From: Raoultibacter massiliensis
GTDB lineage: Bacteria; Actinomycetota; Coriobacteriia; Coriobacteriales; Eggerthellaceae
Direction of reading: 5' to 3'
Length of the DNA: 64,000 nt
NCBI RefSeq assembly: GCF_900199545.1
Contig: NZ_LT962670.1
Location: 727,776-791,775, forward strand
Shown: positions 37,706-47,077 of the stretch, in pieces
Numbering within the stretch: position 1 is the stretch's first letter
How the letters are laid out: each line of letters starts with the position of its first letter
Notes under the pieces: model-generated
Told to the model about the DNA's origin: nothing
Seen by the model: only the letters and a program-made list of their open reading frames with translations
The model's database searches: none
Translations under genes and position numbers: made by a program

Positions 37706-38125
37706 ATGGCTACGGTTACCAATCAGGTTGAGGAGCGCAAGCCGGTTACGCGCAACACCATTCAACGGGCTCTCGTCCTCGAAGCGGTTCAATCCCTTCA
37801 CGAGCACCCGACGTCAGCCGATGTGTACGAGGCGGTGCGTGCGAAGCATCCGAACATTTCGCGGGCGACGGTCTATCGCAACCTCGGAGTGCTTGCCGAT
37901 AAGGGCGAAGTGCTGCGCGTTGAGGTGGCCGGCGGAGCCGATCGCTACGATTTCTTCAACGAGCCCCATTACCATGCACGGTGCAGGCAATGCGGAATGA
38001 TATTCGATGTGGATATGCCGTATCGGTCTGATTTGACCGAGGACGTCATCGATTCCCACGGTTTCAAAATCGAAGGCCATCAGATCATGTTCGATGGCGT
38101 TTGCCCTGATTGTCAAAAGAAATAG
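37706..38125 (+). CDS. Fur family regulator, PerR-like
   Basis: A 139-residue Fur-family repressor. The winged helix (TSADVYEAVRAKHPNISRATVYRNLGVL) is followed by the regulatory metal region RYDFFNEPHYHARC, whose Asp and two His match the iron/manganese site of PerR, and two structural zinc Cys pairs (CRQC and CPDC). The layout is closer to PerR than to Fur or Zur, suggesting peroxide sensing. AGAAAG lies upstream of the ATG. Confidence 0.88.
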   Translation: MATVTNQVEERKPVTRNTIQRALVLEAVQSLHEHPTSADVYEAVRAKHPNISRATVYRNLGVLADKGEVLRVEVAGGADRYDFFNEPHYHARCRQCGMIFDVDMPYRSDLTEDVIDSHGFKIEGHQIMFDGVCPDCQKK

Positions 38126-38239
38126 GAAAACGGAAGAGCTTCGCATAAATCTTTATACAATAGTTAAAGATATGCTATACACTAATATATAACTGTTAGA
38201 GGGACTTCTTCCAGCGGGAGGCTGCTGGGGGGGGGTTCT

Positions 38240-39604
38240 ATGCGAGGTTATATGCCCAATCCGTTTGATATTTTCGATGCGCTATCGGAACTCGTCTATG
38301 TAAGCGATATAGAAACACACGATCTCCTCTATGTGAACGAGTCGACCTCCTGCATGATCGAAGGCTCTTGGCGGGGGCGCAAGTGCTACGATGCCCTGCA
38401 GGGGTTCGATGCCCCGTGCGATTTCTGCAACAACGACAAGCTGACGGCGGATGGCTTCTTCTCCTGGTCTCGCTATAACGCCCAGTTCGGAAAGCATTAT
38501 GCGTTGAAGGATAAGCTCATCGATTGGGATGGGCGTCCTGCGCGTTTCGAGGTTGCGTTCGACGTAACCGATGACGTGCGGCAAAAGGCCGTTCTGGAAA
38601 ACCAGCTGGGCCTCGAGACGCTGTTGGTCGATTGCATCATGGGGTTTCGCCGCTCCGATGGGTTCGAGGGCGATCTCATGCCTGCGTTCGAGAGGATGGG
38701 CCGGTTCTTCAAGGCCGATCGCGTTTACATCATCGAGGTTTACGAGAACGGGCGCATGAAAAACACTACCGAGTGGTGTGCAGAGGGCGTCGAATCGGAA
38801 ATCGACGAGCTGCAGGACGTCCCTATCGAATGCATCGAGCGATGGCTTCCGCATTTCGAGCGTCGCGACTGCGTGATAATCGAAGACATCGAAGGCCTTC
38901 GTAGCGTTTCGCCCGCCGAATACGGCATCCTCAAGCCGCAGGGCATCTCCTGTCTCGTGGTCGCTCCCATTTTCGACGGCGACGATCTGTGCGGCTATAT
39001 CGGCGTCGATAACCCTGAAATCGAACGCCTCGATCTGAGCGCTTCGTTTTTCAAGACGGTGGGGATGTTTCTTTCGATGGAGGTCGAGCAGGGCAAGATT
39101 CGGGAGAAGCTGCGCCGCATGAGCTTCGAGGATTCGCTTACGGGCGTGTGGAACCGAAACCGATTCATCGAGGATATACAGCAGATCGACGATGAGGGTC
39201 CCCGCGATCGGTTCGGCGTCATGTACATCGATTTGAACGGATTGAAAGACGTCAATGATAGGGAAGGCCATGCCGTAGGAGATCGCTCCTTGGTGGAAGC
39301 GGCCGATATCCTCACTCAAACGTTCAAACGTTCCAGCGTTTACCGGCTGGGCGGCGACGAGTTCCTCGTTCTATCGCTCGATAAGGATAAGGATACGTTT
39401 GAGAGGCGCGTCGAGGAGGCATCGCGAAAGCTGAGCGCACGGGCGTGCCCCTCGGCTATCGGCACGCACTATGCCGTGGAGGCCTGCACGATCGACGAGG
39501 CGGTCAAGCTGGCTGATGGGCGCATGTATCAAGACAAGCGCATGTTCTACAGCGAAGCCCCCGAATTGAGCCGCCATCGCAACATGTACAGAACGGCCGA
39601 GTAG
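38240..39604 (+). CDS. PAS-GAF-GGDEF diguanylate cyclase
   Basis: A 454-residue soluble signalling protein. Residues 10-125 resemble a PAS domain of a Cys-rich type (GRKCYDALQGFDAPCDFCNND), residues 135-285 a GAF domain (GISCLVVAPIFDGDDLCGYIGVDNP) and residues 300-440 a GGDEF domain with an intact RLGGDEFLVL active site, so it should make cyclic di-GMP. The Cys cluster may bind a metal or sense redox state. Start is either 38240 or the ATG at 38252. It is convergent with an EAL protein that may break down the same messenger. Confidence 0.87.
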   Translation: MRGYMPNPFDIFDALSELVYVSDIETHDLLYVNESTSCMIEGSWRGRKCYDALQGFDAPCDFCNNDKLTADGFFSWSRYNAQFGKHYALKDKLIDWDGRPARFEVAFDVTDDVRQKAVLENQLGLETLLVDCIMGFRRSDGFEGDLMPAFERMGRFFKADRVYIIEVYENGRMKNTTEWCAEGVESEIDELQDVPIECIERWLPHFERRDCVIIEDIEGLRSVSPAEYGILKPQGISCLVVAPIFDGDDLCGYIGVDNPEIERLDLSASFFKTVGMFLSMEVEQGKIREKLRRMSFEDSLTGVWNRNRFIEDIQQIDDEGPRDRFGVMYIDLNGLKDVNDREGHAVGDRSLVEAADILTQTFKRSSVYRLGGDEFLVLSLDKDKDTFERRVEEASRKLSARACPSAIGTHYAVEACTIDEAVKLADGRMYQDKRMFYSEAPELSRHRNMYRTAE

Positions 39605-39623
39605 GCCGTCTTTCGCATTCGCT

Positions 39624-42518
39624 TTACGTCTCGGGTTGCGGTTCGATCGAGCCGTGATCGAGCAACTCGCTCACGGTGCTTTGCGGGACGGGTCGAGAAT
39701 ACAGGTATCCTTGGGCGATGCTGCGGGGATCCATCGCTTCGATGACCTGGGCGTGTTCTAGGGTTTCGATGCCTTCGACCACGATTTCCGTGCCGAGTCT
39801 CTCGGCGATGTCGATGATGCCTTCGAGGATCGTTTTGCTACGCGAGCCGTTGCTGGACGACGAGAGCAGGAAAGATTGATCGATCTTCAGGATGTCGACC
39901 GGCAGGTTCTGCAGGGCTCCGAGTGACGAGTATCCGCTTCCGAAATCGTCGATGGCAATGCGAAACCCGAGATCGCTCAGGCGCTGGCACATGGCTTCGG
40001 CTCTTGACAGGTCTTCCATGACGATGCTCTCGGTCAGTTCGAGTTCGAGCATGTCGACGGGCACCCGATGGGCGTCGACGATGGTCTTGAGCGTGTTTGG
40101 GAACCGATCGTCGAGCAGGTGGAGACGGGAGAAGTTGCAGGCGATGGGGACGATCGTGCGATTTTCGTCAATGCGTGCTCGGATGAAGGCGCAAGCCTGA
40201 TCGAACATCTCGAAATCGATTTCGGTGATGAATCCGTTGCGTTCGAACAGGCTGACGAAATCTGCCGGACTGCGCATGCCCCGTTTGGGCGCGATCCATC
40301 GAACGAGCGCTTCAAGGCCGACGATCTCTCCTGTTTCTATGGCGACTTTCGGCTGGTAGTATGCGACAAACTCGCCGTTTGCGAGAGCTTCGACCGCCTC
40401 GATTTGCAAAGCTCTCTGCGCTATGTCGTTTTCCCTCATACTGTCCGTGTAGCAGGCTGTTATGCTGTGGGACGAATCCCCTATGCTTTCGCGCGCATAG
40501 CGGGCCTGGTCGATAAGGTCCGAAATGGAGTCGTCGGCACCTTTCGTTCCCGCTTCGAGCAGCGCGACGCCGCCGAACAAAAGCACGCGGTAACTCCTCT
40601 TTTTGAGGATGTCGAGATCGTTCAGGTTGTCGTCGAACTGGGAGAACCTTTGTTTGAAATCCTCCATTCCGTTCCACCGAAGGAGGGCGACGAACTGATC
40701 GGCGCTGATCCGGGCATGGCATTCTTTGTCGCGACAGAAAGAATCGAGCAGCTTGCTCAAGGCGAGCAGAAGGCGGTCTCCCTCAGCGTAGCCGAACGCC
40801 GCATTGAAGCTCTTGAAACGGCTGATGTCGAAGAACAGCATCGCGTGATCGCGCGTCGCATCCTCGTTGATGGCTTTGGCTGCTTCCACCTGGAAACGAT
40901 TGAGGTTCCATCCTTCGGTGAGCGCGTCGGTGTAGACGAGGTGCGTGATGCGCGCGGCGTTGCGCACCTTGCTGCGGTAGATATAGGCGAAGACGGCGAT
41001 AACGCAGAGCAGCAGGGCAATCAGTCCGCCGACGATCTGCAAGGGGTATTGGCGCAGAATATCGGTGACCGTGGCGGGGTGCGAGGCGAGCGCCGTTTCG
41101 GTGATCCACCGAGTTATCGTCGAATCGGAGGTGAACTGCACGCACCGATCGAGGATGCTTGCGAGGAGGGGGTCGGCGGACGAGGACACGCCGATCGCCA
41201 TGTTGTTGGTGTAGTCGGTCAGGGCGAGCAGGCTGAGGGATTCGTACTGCGGTTCGGAAAGGAGGTAGTCGGCCACATGGATGTCGGCATAGGCGATATC
41301 GGCCTTTCCGTCGAGTATCGCATCGAAGCAATCCTTTGGCGTGTCGTAATACGCCACCTCGTTGCCTTTGGCGTCTTCCGCCATGACCGCTGCAAGCGAG
41401 AACCCTTCGGGCAGGGCGACGCGGGAGCCGGTGGGGTTGCTGCCGACCACCTGTGCCATGGGGTCTCTCAGATACGATCCCGTTGCCCGAATCAAGCCGT
41501 CGGGCGAAAGCTCGATCGAATGGTCGACGGCGTACACGATGTCCGCTTCGCCCGCTTCGACCATGGAGATCCCGCCTGCATGATCGTCCGTTGGGATGAA
41601 CTCGAACTGCAACCCTGTGATGCGGGTGATGTCTTCGAACAGCAGCGCAGCAACGCCGGCGAACTCGCCCGTTGCCGGATCGGTGTAGGAAAGCGGGGTT
41701 CTGAACGAGTCGTATACGACGCGAAGGGTCGGCGCGCTTTCCATGTAATCGTATTCCTCGCGCGTGAAGACGGGGTCTTGGTTCGTGTTGATGCTGAAAT
41801 ACGTTTTGTAGAGATCGGTGAAGAAGTCGGGGTTGCGAATGGACAGGCTGTCGATGGCGTCGTCGATGTCTTCCTTGAGCTCGGGTTTGTTTTTCGCGAC
41901 GGTGATGTAGAGGGGCTCGGGGGAGAATTGGGCTACGGTTTTGAACTCCGTGTTGCCTCCCAGGTAGGTTATCGCTATGGCGTCGAGGGTTCCGTTTCGC
42001 AGGTCGTCGATCAGGTTGGTGGTTTCTCCGTATGGTATCGTTTCGACGGCGAGACCGTGCTTTTCGCAATACGCAGCGAACGCTTCGGCATCGAGGCCTC
42101 CCTCGATAACGCCGGCTTTCATCCCCTGGAACGCATCGAAATCGTCGTAGGCGAAGCGCGAATCGTCGGTTCGGGTGCTGATGGTTGTGTAGATGCTGCA
42201 AACCGATGCCTTCGAGAACAGGAAATCTCGCTCGCGTTCTTCGGAATGGTAGACCGACGGAAGGATGTCGACTTCGCCTGAGGCTACGGCGGCGTACGCC
42301 TCTTCCCATGTTGCATATTCGACGAACCTGTACGCCCAATCCGTGTACGCGGTGATCTGATCGAGGTAGTCGACGTTGAATCCCGAGTACGTTCCGTTTG
42401 CATCGCGCTTCATGTAGTCGCCGTCTTCGTAGTAGGCGACGGTGACGGTTCTTTCGGCTTGCGAGCCGGCGGCGTTCTGCTCTTCGGCCAAGGCCGGGGT
42501 GGCGCACGCTCCCAGCAT
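39624..42518 (-). CDS. Exported double solute-binding sensor with degenerate GGDEF and EAL phosphodiesterase
   Basis: The 964-residue protein has two bacterial extracellular solute-binding type 3 domains in tandem (about residues 25-260 and 275-500), one membrane helix (about 515-537), a GGDEF-like domain whose active site is replaced by SADQF (about 555-690), and an EAL domain (about 710-955) with intact EALVRW, NFSRLH, ELTES and DDFGSGYSS motifs. It should bind an amino-acid-like ligand outside and hydrolyse cyclic di-GMP inside. The ATG at 42518 leaves a very short signal peptide; the frame upstream encodes a fitting RRLLEAIVFAAC leader but contains no ATG, GTG or TTG, so the true start may be non-canonical. 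Confidence 0.85.
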   Translation of the reverse strand: MLGACATPALAEEQNAAGSQAERTVTVAYYEDGDYMKRDANGTYSGFNVDYLDQITAYTDWAYRFVEYATWEEAYAAVASGEVDILPSVYHSEERERDFLFSKASVCSIYTTISTRTDDSRFAYDDFDAFQGMKAGVIEGGLDAEAFAAYCEKHGLAVETIPYGETTNLIDDLRNGTLDAIAITYLGGNTEFKTVAQFSPEPLYITVAKNKPELKEDIDDAIDSLSIRNPDFFTDLYKTYFSINTNQDPVFTREEYDYMESAPTLRVVYDSFRTPLSYTDPATGEFAGVAALLFEDITRITGLQFEFIPTDDHAGGISMVEAGEADIVYAVDHSIELSPDGLIRATGSYLRDPMAQVVGSNPTGSRVALPEGFSLAAVMAEDAKGNEVAYYDTPKDCFDAILDGKADIAYADIHVADYLLSEPQYESLSLLALTDYTNNMAIGVSSSADPLLASILDRCVQFTSDSTITRWITETALASHPATVTDILRQYPLQIVGGLIALLLCVIAVFAYIYRSKVRNAARITHLVYTDALTEGWNLNRFQVEAAKAINEDATRDHAMLFFDISRFKSFNAAFGYAEGDRLLLALSKLLDSFCRDKECHARISADQFVALLRWNGMEDFKQRFSQFDDNLNDLDILKKRSYRVLLFGGVALLEAGTKGADDSISDLIDQARYARESIGDSSHSITACYTDSMRENDIAQRALQIEAVEALANGEFVAYYQPKVAIETGEIVGLEALVRWIAPKRGMRSPADFVSLFERNGFITEIDFEMFDQACAFIRARIDENRTIVPIACNFSRLHLLDDRFPNTLKTIVDAHRVPVDMLELELTESIVMEDLSRAEAMCQRLSDLGFRIAIDDFGSGYSSLGALQNLPVDILKIDQSFLLSSSSNGSRSKTILEGIIDIAERLGTEIVVEGIETLEHAQVIEAMDPRSIAQGYLYSRPVPQSTVSELLDHGSIEPQPET

Positions 42519-42896
42519 GATGCAGGCGGCAAAAACGATGGCCTCGAGGAGGCGTCGGGCGGACCGTGCGATAGGTGCCGTTGTCTGGATGATGGTGATC
42601 TCGCTTTGTTCTCGCTCTAACGCGTGTCGCTTTTTGCCACGTGTGCAGCAAAAGGCTGCGCCGTCTATAATAATATAAGTAGATTGATCATACTACGGCG
42701 TTTGCGGATTTCGATGGGCATCTGCCGAGACGAAGCGGTTTGGGGGCGAGTACCGTATGGGCGGCTCACGCGTTGATGCAACGGGAAGACTCGATGAATT
42801 TCCCGTTGCGCTGTCCGTTGCGCCGTATTGCGCGGCAGCGGGCGGCGCAATACGGCGCAGTGTCGGGGGTTTAGGCGGACTGTGTTCTGGACCTCT
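42519..42896. other. Intergenic region between two leftward genes
   Basis: The left part codes for the probable missing leader of the EAL protein. An AT-rich TATTATTATAG stretch near 42668-42681, read leftward, may be its promoter. The right part holds the two tandem hairpins listed separately. No other gene is seen. Confidence 0.5.
42778..42858. repeat. Two tandem perfect hairpins
   Basis: Hairpin 1 pairs GCAACGGGAA (42778-42787) with TTCCCGTTGC (42800-42809). Hairpin 2 pairs GCGCCGTATTGCGC (42820-42833) with GCGCAATACGGCGC (42845-42858). Both are perfect and lie 39-119 bases past the stop of the leftward flavoprotein gene. Neither has a T-run on either strand, so they look like REP-type palindromes or transcript-end stabilisers rather than standard terminators. 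Confidence 0.75.
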
Positions 42897-45122
42897 TTAC
42901 CAAATCGGCTTGTCGGGGTCGGACAGCTCCATGCCTTCGGGCAACGATTGGAAGCTCACCTCCGATAATCCGTAGGCGTTCGAAACGTAATCAACGGCAT
43001 TCAATGCGGCCATGCGGCCTCCCGTCTGATTCCATCCGGCGGCGATCGCGGGGAAGACGGTATAGTTTTGATTCGGGTTGAGCAGATTGCCGAGCGAGTC
43101 GCACCCGAATGCGTAAAGACCGTTTATGGGAGTCTTGTCGTCGGTTTTGCATACTCTGATTTCGGAGTCGACGGTGAGGCCTCCGCAGGTTGCGAAAATG
43201 ACGTTATTCAGCTTGATCGCATAAAAGGGGCCTTCGACGAGAGGGTCGAGCAGTTCGGCCTCTTTGCCGTACTCTTCATCGGATCCGTCATTGCAGAAGC
43301 CGTTGTATGCATCGACGGTGCTTCGTACCGTGCTTGGATCGAGGCCGATTTGCGAGGCCAGGTCTTCGATTGTATCGGACTTCCAGGCCATGCCTTCGTC
43401 GATGCACGCGTCGAGGCATTCGAATATCTCGGGAACGGGCATCTCTCGGGGAACGCCGCCCTGACATTGGTACACCTCCCATCGCGATACTTTGTTCAGC
43501 CCCTGCTCCGCCACTTCGTCGAGCATTTTCTTCGACCAGATCGAATAGAAGTAGTGGCCGCATTTGAATGAGGGCCATGAGGATACGTGAACACCCGTGG
43601 AGAAAAGCTGCATGAGGGTGTTCTCGTTGGCGAAGCGCTTGCCGTCTGGCCCGATGGCAAGCTGGTTGCCGCTAAGGCCCAATCCGAGGGGAGCGTCGTT
43701 GATGGTCCACGTCTCGTATCGTCCGGTGAAATTGTTCAGCGCTTCCTTGTTGACGTTGATCGGGTATTTCGTGAGGAAATGGGGAAGGCCGATATGCATG
43801 ACGATGGGGGACATGCCGATGTTGCGGGTTCCGGCGCCGATGTCGATGGCCGCTTGCACCATGAGCCCCGTGTCGGTTCCCACTCCGAGGAACGGGTAGG
43901 GTCCATTGTAGGGTTCGCTGAGCAGGTTCGTGAGCATTTCGCCGTTGGCCCCAAAGCCGCCTGTTCCCATGACTACGGCACCGGCGTTGATGACGTATTG
44001 TTTTCCCGTTGCGGTGTTCCGCGCTTTGACGCCCTTGACGGTGCTTGTCGCCTCATCGTAAATGAACTCGTACCCTTCCGTTTCGAGCTCAACTCGGGCT
44101 CCTTGGGCGACCGCACCTGCAACGAAGCTCTTGAGGTAGCCGTCGACGATGACGCGGCGATCTTCGAATGTGCCGGGATCATGCATGGGGGCGGGGTTGG
44201 TATGAAAGGAGACCGGTCCATCTTGGCATCCTTCGGGGTCGGCGCTGCTTATACGCCACCCGTTTCCTATTTGCCAGTCGAGGGTGTCTCCCGAATTGTC
44301 GATGAACATGCGGATGACTTCCGGATCGGCAAGGGGGGTGCCGTCCTCTCCCGTAATCCATTCCATCCAAAGGTTGTAGTAGTCGTCAGGATCAATGAAT
44401 CGCTCGCCATTGTTCAGATGGTCTACGGGCCATTGGGGATTGACGGATTGGACCATGTGCGTCAGGCACGAGCGGCCTCCGATTTTGCCGGCGCGATCGA
44501 TTGCCATCAGGCTTACCCGCTTGTTGCCATTCAGCTCCTGCATTTTTTCCGTTGCCGCCTTGAGCGCGAAGCAGCCGCCGATGCTTAAACCGACAATCAG
44601 CACATCGACATCGACTTCCTCGGTGGTGCCCTCTTCTGGTTTGTCAACCGATTTATGAAATGCGGAAACGTCTTTTTCGTCCGATCCCCCCGCAACGAGC
44701 GCCTGTTTCAAGGCATCTTCGACGGCGTTTTTTACCGTCATGCTTGAGCTGGTCGCCCCGGTGATGGAGTCGACGTCAAGAGATTGGCTGGCTAGTATTC
44801 GGGGAATCATGTTATCGCGCACGCTGTGAAGGATGGGCGTTGTTTCTCCGTGTTCGAACCGGTTTTCGGGAATTTCGATATCGAGGATGGCGTTTTCGCT
44901 TACCGTTACGGTGACGGGAAGCTCGAAAAGCCCTTTATGTCCAAGGGCCTTCCCGACGTAAGCCCCCGGCGCCATAGTTATCTCTGAGTTCGAAGAGGCG
45001 TCCGCTTGGTCTTTTGCCGCACAGCCGCCGAGCGCTGCGGCGCCCACTGCGCCCAGCGCGGTGACCGCCCCCAGCTTAAGGGCGTCGCGCCGATTGATAA
45101 CTCCCTTGGGTTTGTTGTCCAT
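42897..45122 (-). CDS. Tat-exported FMN/FAD reductase (fumarate/urocanate reductase family)
   Basis: A 741-residue flavoprotein. The Tat signal has INRRDALKLG and a lipobox ending at Cys34. An FMN-binding domain (about residues 48-140) has DSITGAT, with Thr124 the likely covalent FMN site, which needs an ApbE transferase encoded elsewhere. The rest is an FAD_binding_2 reductase domain (VDVLIVGLSIGGCFALKAA; VVMGTGGFGANGEM; NGLYAFG). It should reduce an unknown acceptor outside the membrane with quinone-derived electrons. The dinucleotide loop GLSIGGCFA lacks the usual GxGxxG spacing. The ATG at 45122 is chosen for its AAAGGA site and Tat motif. It is divergent from a LuxR-type regulator. Confidence 0.9.
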   Translation of the reverse strand: MDNKPKGVINRRDALKLGAVTALGAVGAAALGGCAAKDQADASSNSEITMAPGAYVGKALGHKGLFELPVTVTVSENAILDIEIPENRFEHGETTPILHSVRDNMIPRILASQSLDVDSITGATSSSMTVKNAVEDALKQALVAGGSDEKDVSAFHKSVDKPEEGTTEEVDVDVLIVGLSIGGCFALKAATEKMQELNGNKRVSLMAIDRAGKIGGRSCLTHMVQSVNPQWPVDHLNNGERFIDPDDYYNLWMEWITGEDGTPLADPEVIRMFIDNSGDTLDWQIGNGWRISSADPEGCQDGPVSFHTNPAPMHDPGTFEDRRVIVDGYLKSFVAGAVAQGARVELETEGYEFIYDEATSTVKGVKARNTATGKQYVINAGAVVMGTGGFGANGEMLTNLLSEPYNGPYPFLGVGTDTGLMVQAAIDIGAGTRNIGMSPIVMHIGLPHFLTKYPINVNKEALNNFTGRYETWTINDAPLGLGLSGNQLAIGPDGKRFANENTLMQLFSTGVHVSSWPSFKCGHYFYSIWSKKMLDEVAEQGLNKVSRWEVYQCQGGVPREMPVPEIFECLDACIDEGMAWKSDTIEDLASQIGLDPSTVRSTVDAYNGFCNDGSDEEYGKEAELLDPLVEGPFYAIKLNNVIFATCGGLTVDSEIRVCKTDDKTPINGLYAFGCDSLGNLLNPNQNYTVFPAIAAGWNQTGGRMAALNAVDYVSNAYGLSEVSFQSLPEGMELSDPDKPIW

Positions 45123-45382
45123 GACAATCCTTTCGATTCGTTGAACTCCGAGTGGTGATCCGCCATCTCTTCGATGATTTCGATGGCATGAACCGAGCAT
45201 GGCCGAAGCGCCTGTTTTTCTCTTCGGCAAAAAGATGCGAATGGCAGATGGCGTATCGGCAGAAAGGTGTGGTTTTTCGAATCGGACAGATTTCGTCTGT
45301 GTTTGAGGGGACCTTGTAGTAGCATGTGCCCAAGGGATGGGTTTTCAATGTGGGGGCGGTAGTGGATTTCCTTGGAAAGCAG

Positions 45383-46789
45383 ATGAGCAAGCCCTGGCGG
45401 CTTCTGGGCTTCGGATACTTTCAAACATGGGTTTATCTGATTGCCTTGAGTCCTGCGCTGATGGTTCCCGAGGGCATGTACGAGGCGGATCCCTCCGTGG
45501 TCGGCATGATGCTTTCGGGCTTTCTGTTTGCCAGTGCGCTGGCTGTCGTGGTTGCGAACGCGTTGAGGAGCTTGCTGGAAAACAGCTTCGTGCTTATCGG
45601 AGCGTGTCTTGTGGGGGGAGCCGGAACGCTCTTGATGATCTGGGCGCCCGGCGGTGATGCGGCGCGTGTTCTCGGCATAGTTCTAGCCGACGCGGGATCG
45701 GTGGTCTTGAGCCTTTGGTGGGGAAAGTTTTGGTCGGTCGCAGATACCGAACGGATGAGCTGGCACCTTGTCGTTTCGAGCTTGTTCTCCTGCGTCCTGT
45801 ACCTCCTGCTCGTATCGCTGCCTCCCTTTGTCTTGGCATTTATCGTGCCGGTCCTTCCGTTGTTTTCAGCCGGGGTGCTTCTGCTCAGCAAAGACGAACC
45901 GCGCAGAATCGTTGTTCCATCCGACATCACGATTCTCCCATCGCGATGGAAGCTTGTAGCCGCCTTTCTCGTGATTCCCATTGCATATAGCTTGATCAGG
46001 GCGTTTTTTGCCCAGGGAAACCTTGCGGTTTTCGGTGCCTCCCATAGCATGGTTATGGTGTCGTTCGCGGTTTTCGCTCTCATCATGGCCGCTATCGTTG
46101 CTGCGAGTGGCAAGCGCCGAGCCATCGCCCGGCTCTACCGTACGGTCATGACGCTCATGCTGCTCGGATTCATATCCCTTATGGTTCTGCCGCTTGATCT
46201 GAGATGGGTGGCGCTTGGTGCGGTTATGCTGTGCTACCCTATTTTCGAAGAGCTGATTTGGCTCATGAACCCCAATGTTAGGGTATCGGTAGGGGATCGC
46301 GTTCTCGATATCTTCGGGTGGGGGAAGATCGTTTTTCGTGCAGCCGCCTTTTTCGGCGTGTTGCTCGGTAGCTGGCTTCTCCACCAGACGTGGATCCCGG
46401 GGGAGGCGACAACGGTTGCGTGCATGCTTATGACCGGCCTCGTTGTAATACTGTCTGCCAATGTGCTGACCGAAAAGGACTTTACGCTGTTCCTCGATCC
46501 CATCAAAGTCGAGAATACCGAGAGGAGATCCCTTCTATCGGAGAGGTCTGTCGAGCAGAGCTGTCTTATCTTAGCCGATGAGTACGGGCTCTCGAAACGC
46601 GAGTCGGAAGTGTTTCAATTGCTGGCTCGCGGAAGATCGCTTTCGTTTATAGAGGGGCAATTGTTCATATCCAATTCCACGGCTCGAACCCACACGAGAA
46701 GCATTTACCGCAAGCTCGATGTTCACACCAAGCAAGCTCTTATCGACCTCGTTGAGGAAAAGTGCCGTGAAATAGAAGCTTCCGCATAA
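45383..46789 (+). CDS. Polytopic membrane LuxR-type regulator
   Basis: About 468 residues: roughly twelve hydrophobic helices up to residue 380, then a soluble LuxR-type HTH (about 400-465; YGLSKRESEVFQLLARGRSLSFI, ISNSTARTHTRSIYRKLDVH). This architecture is common in Eggerthellaceae, where such genes lie beside reductase genes they probably control. It is divergent from the 741-residue flavoprotein; an ACAGA-TTTCG-TCTGT repeat at 45286-45300 is a possible operator. ATG 45383 is used, after GGAAAGC; GTG codons at 45359 or 45362 are alternatives. Confidence 0.85.
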   Translation: MSKPWRLLGFGYFQTWVYLIALSPALMVPEGMYEADPSVVGMMLSGFLFASALAVVVANALRSLLENSFVLIGACLVGGAGTLLMIWAPGGDAARVLGIVLADAGSVVLSLWWGKFWSVADTERMSWHLVVSSLFSCVLYLLLVSLPPFVLAFIVPVLPLFSAGVLLLSKDEPRRIVVPSDITILPSRWKLVAAFLVIPIAYSLIRAFFAQGNLAVFGASHSMVMVSFAVFALIMAAIVAASGKRRAIARLYRTVMTLMLLGFISLMVLPLDLRWVALGAVMLCYPIFEELIWLMNPNVRVSVGDRVLDIFGWGKIVFRAAAFFGVLLGSWLLHQTWIPGEATTVACMLMTGLVVILSANVLTEKDFTLFLDPIKVENTERRSLLSERSVEQSCLILADEYGLSKRESEVFQLLARGRSLSFIEGQLFISNSTARTHTRSIYRKLDVHTKQALIDLVEEKCREIEASA

Positions 46790-46903
46790 TCGAGCGAAAT
46801 CGCTATCGGGTGCGTTGAAGGCCAGTCGGATGCGAGTGCTTCCGCGCGATTTGTGAAATACCGCATCGGAGGAGCGAATCTGAGCATCGGGCGAAAACCC
46901 CTG

Positions 46904-46912
46904 TGCTATACT
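46904..46912 (+). promoter_or_regulatory. Extended -10 promoter of rpsA
   Basis: TGCTATACT is an extended -10 element; no strong -35 is visible. It would give an rpsA leader of about 160 bases (46919-47077) containing no reading frame I trust. Confidence 0.5.
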
Positions 46913-47077
46913 AATTCAGCTTATATCGAAGAGCGGTGTAAGCGTGAAAACTGTAGGCCCCCGAGACATGTTTGTAGCACGGTGATAAGCCAGGCTTCAT
47001 TGCATAAGCGAACATGGTGAATGTAGCAAGCAATCATGACGAAGGGTCCCCGATTTTTGTTTTGAAAGGGGTCCGTT

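Noticed and set aside
40068..42281. 737-codon open frame opposite the EAL protein
   Set aside because: The complementary strand encodes five recognisable domains; this frame has no start signal or known motif.
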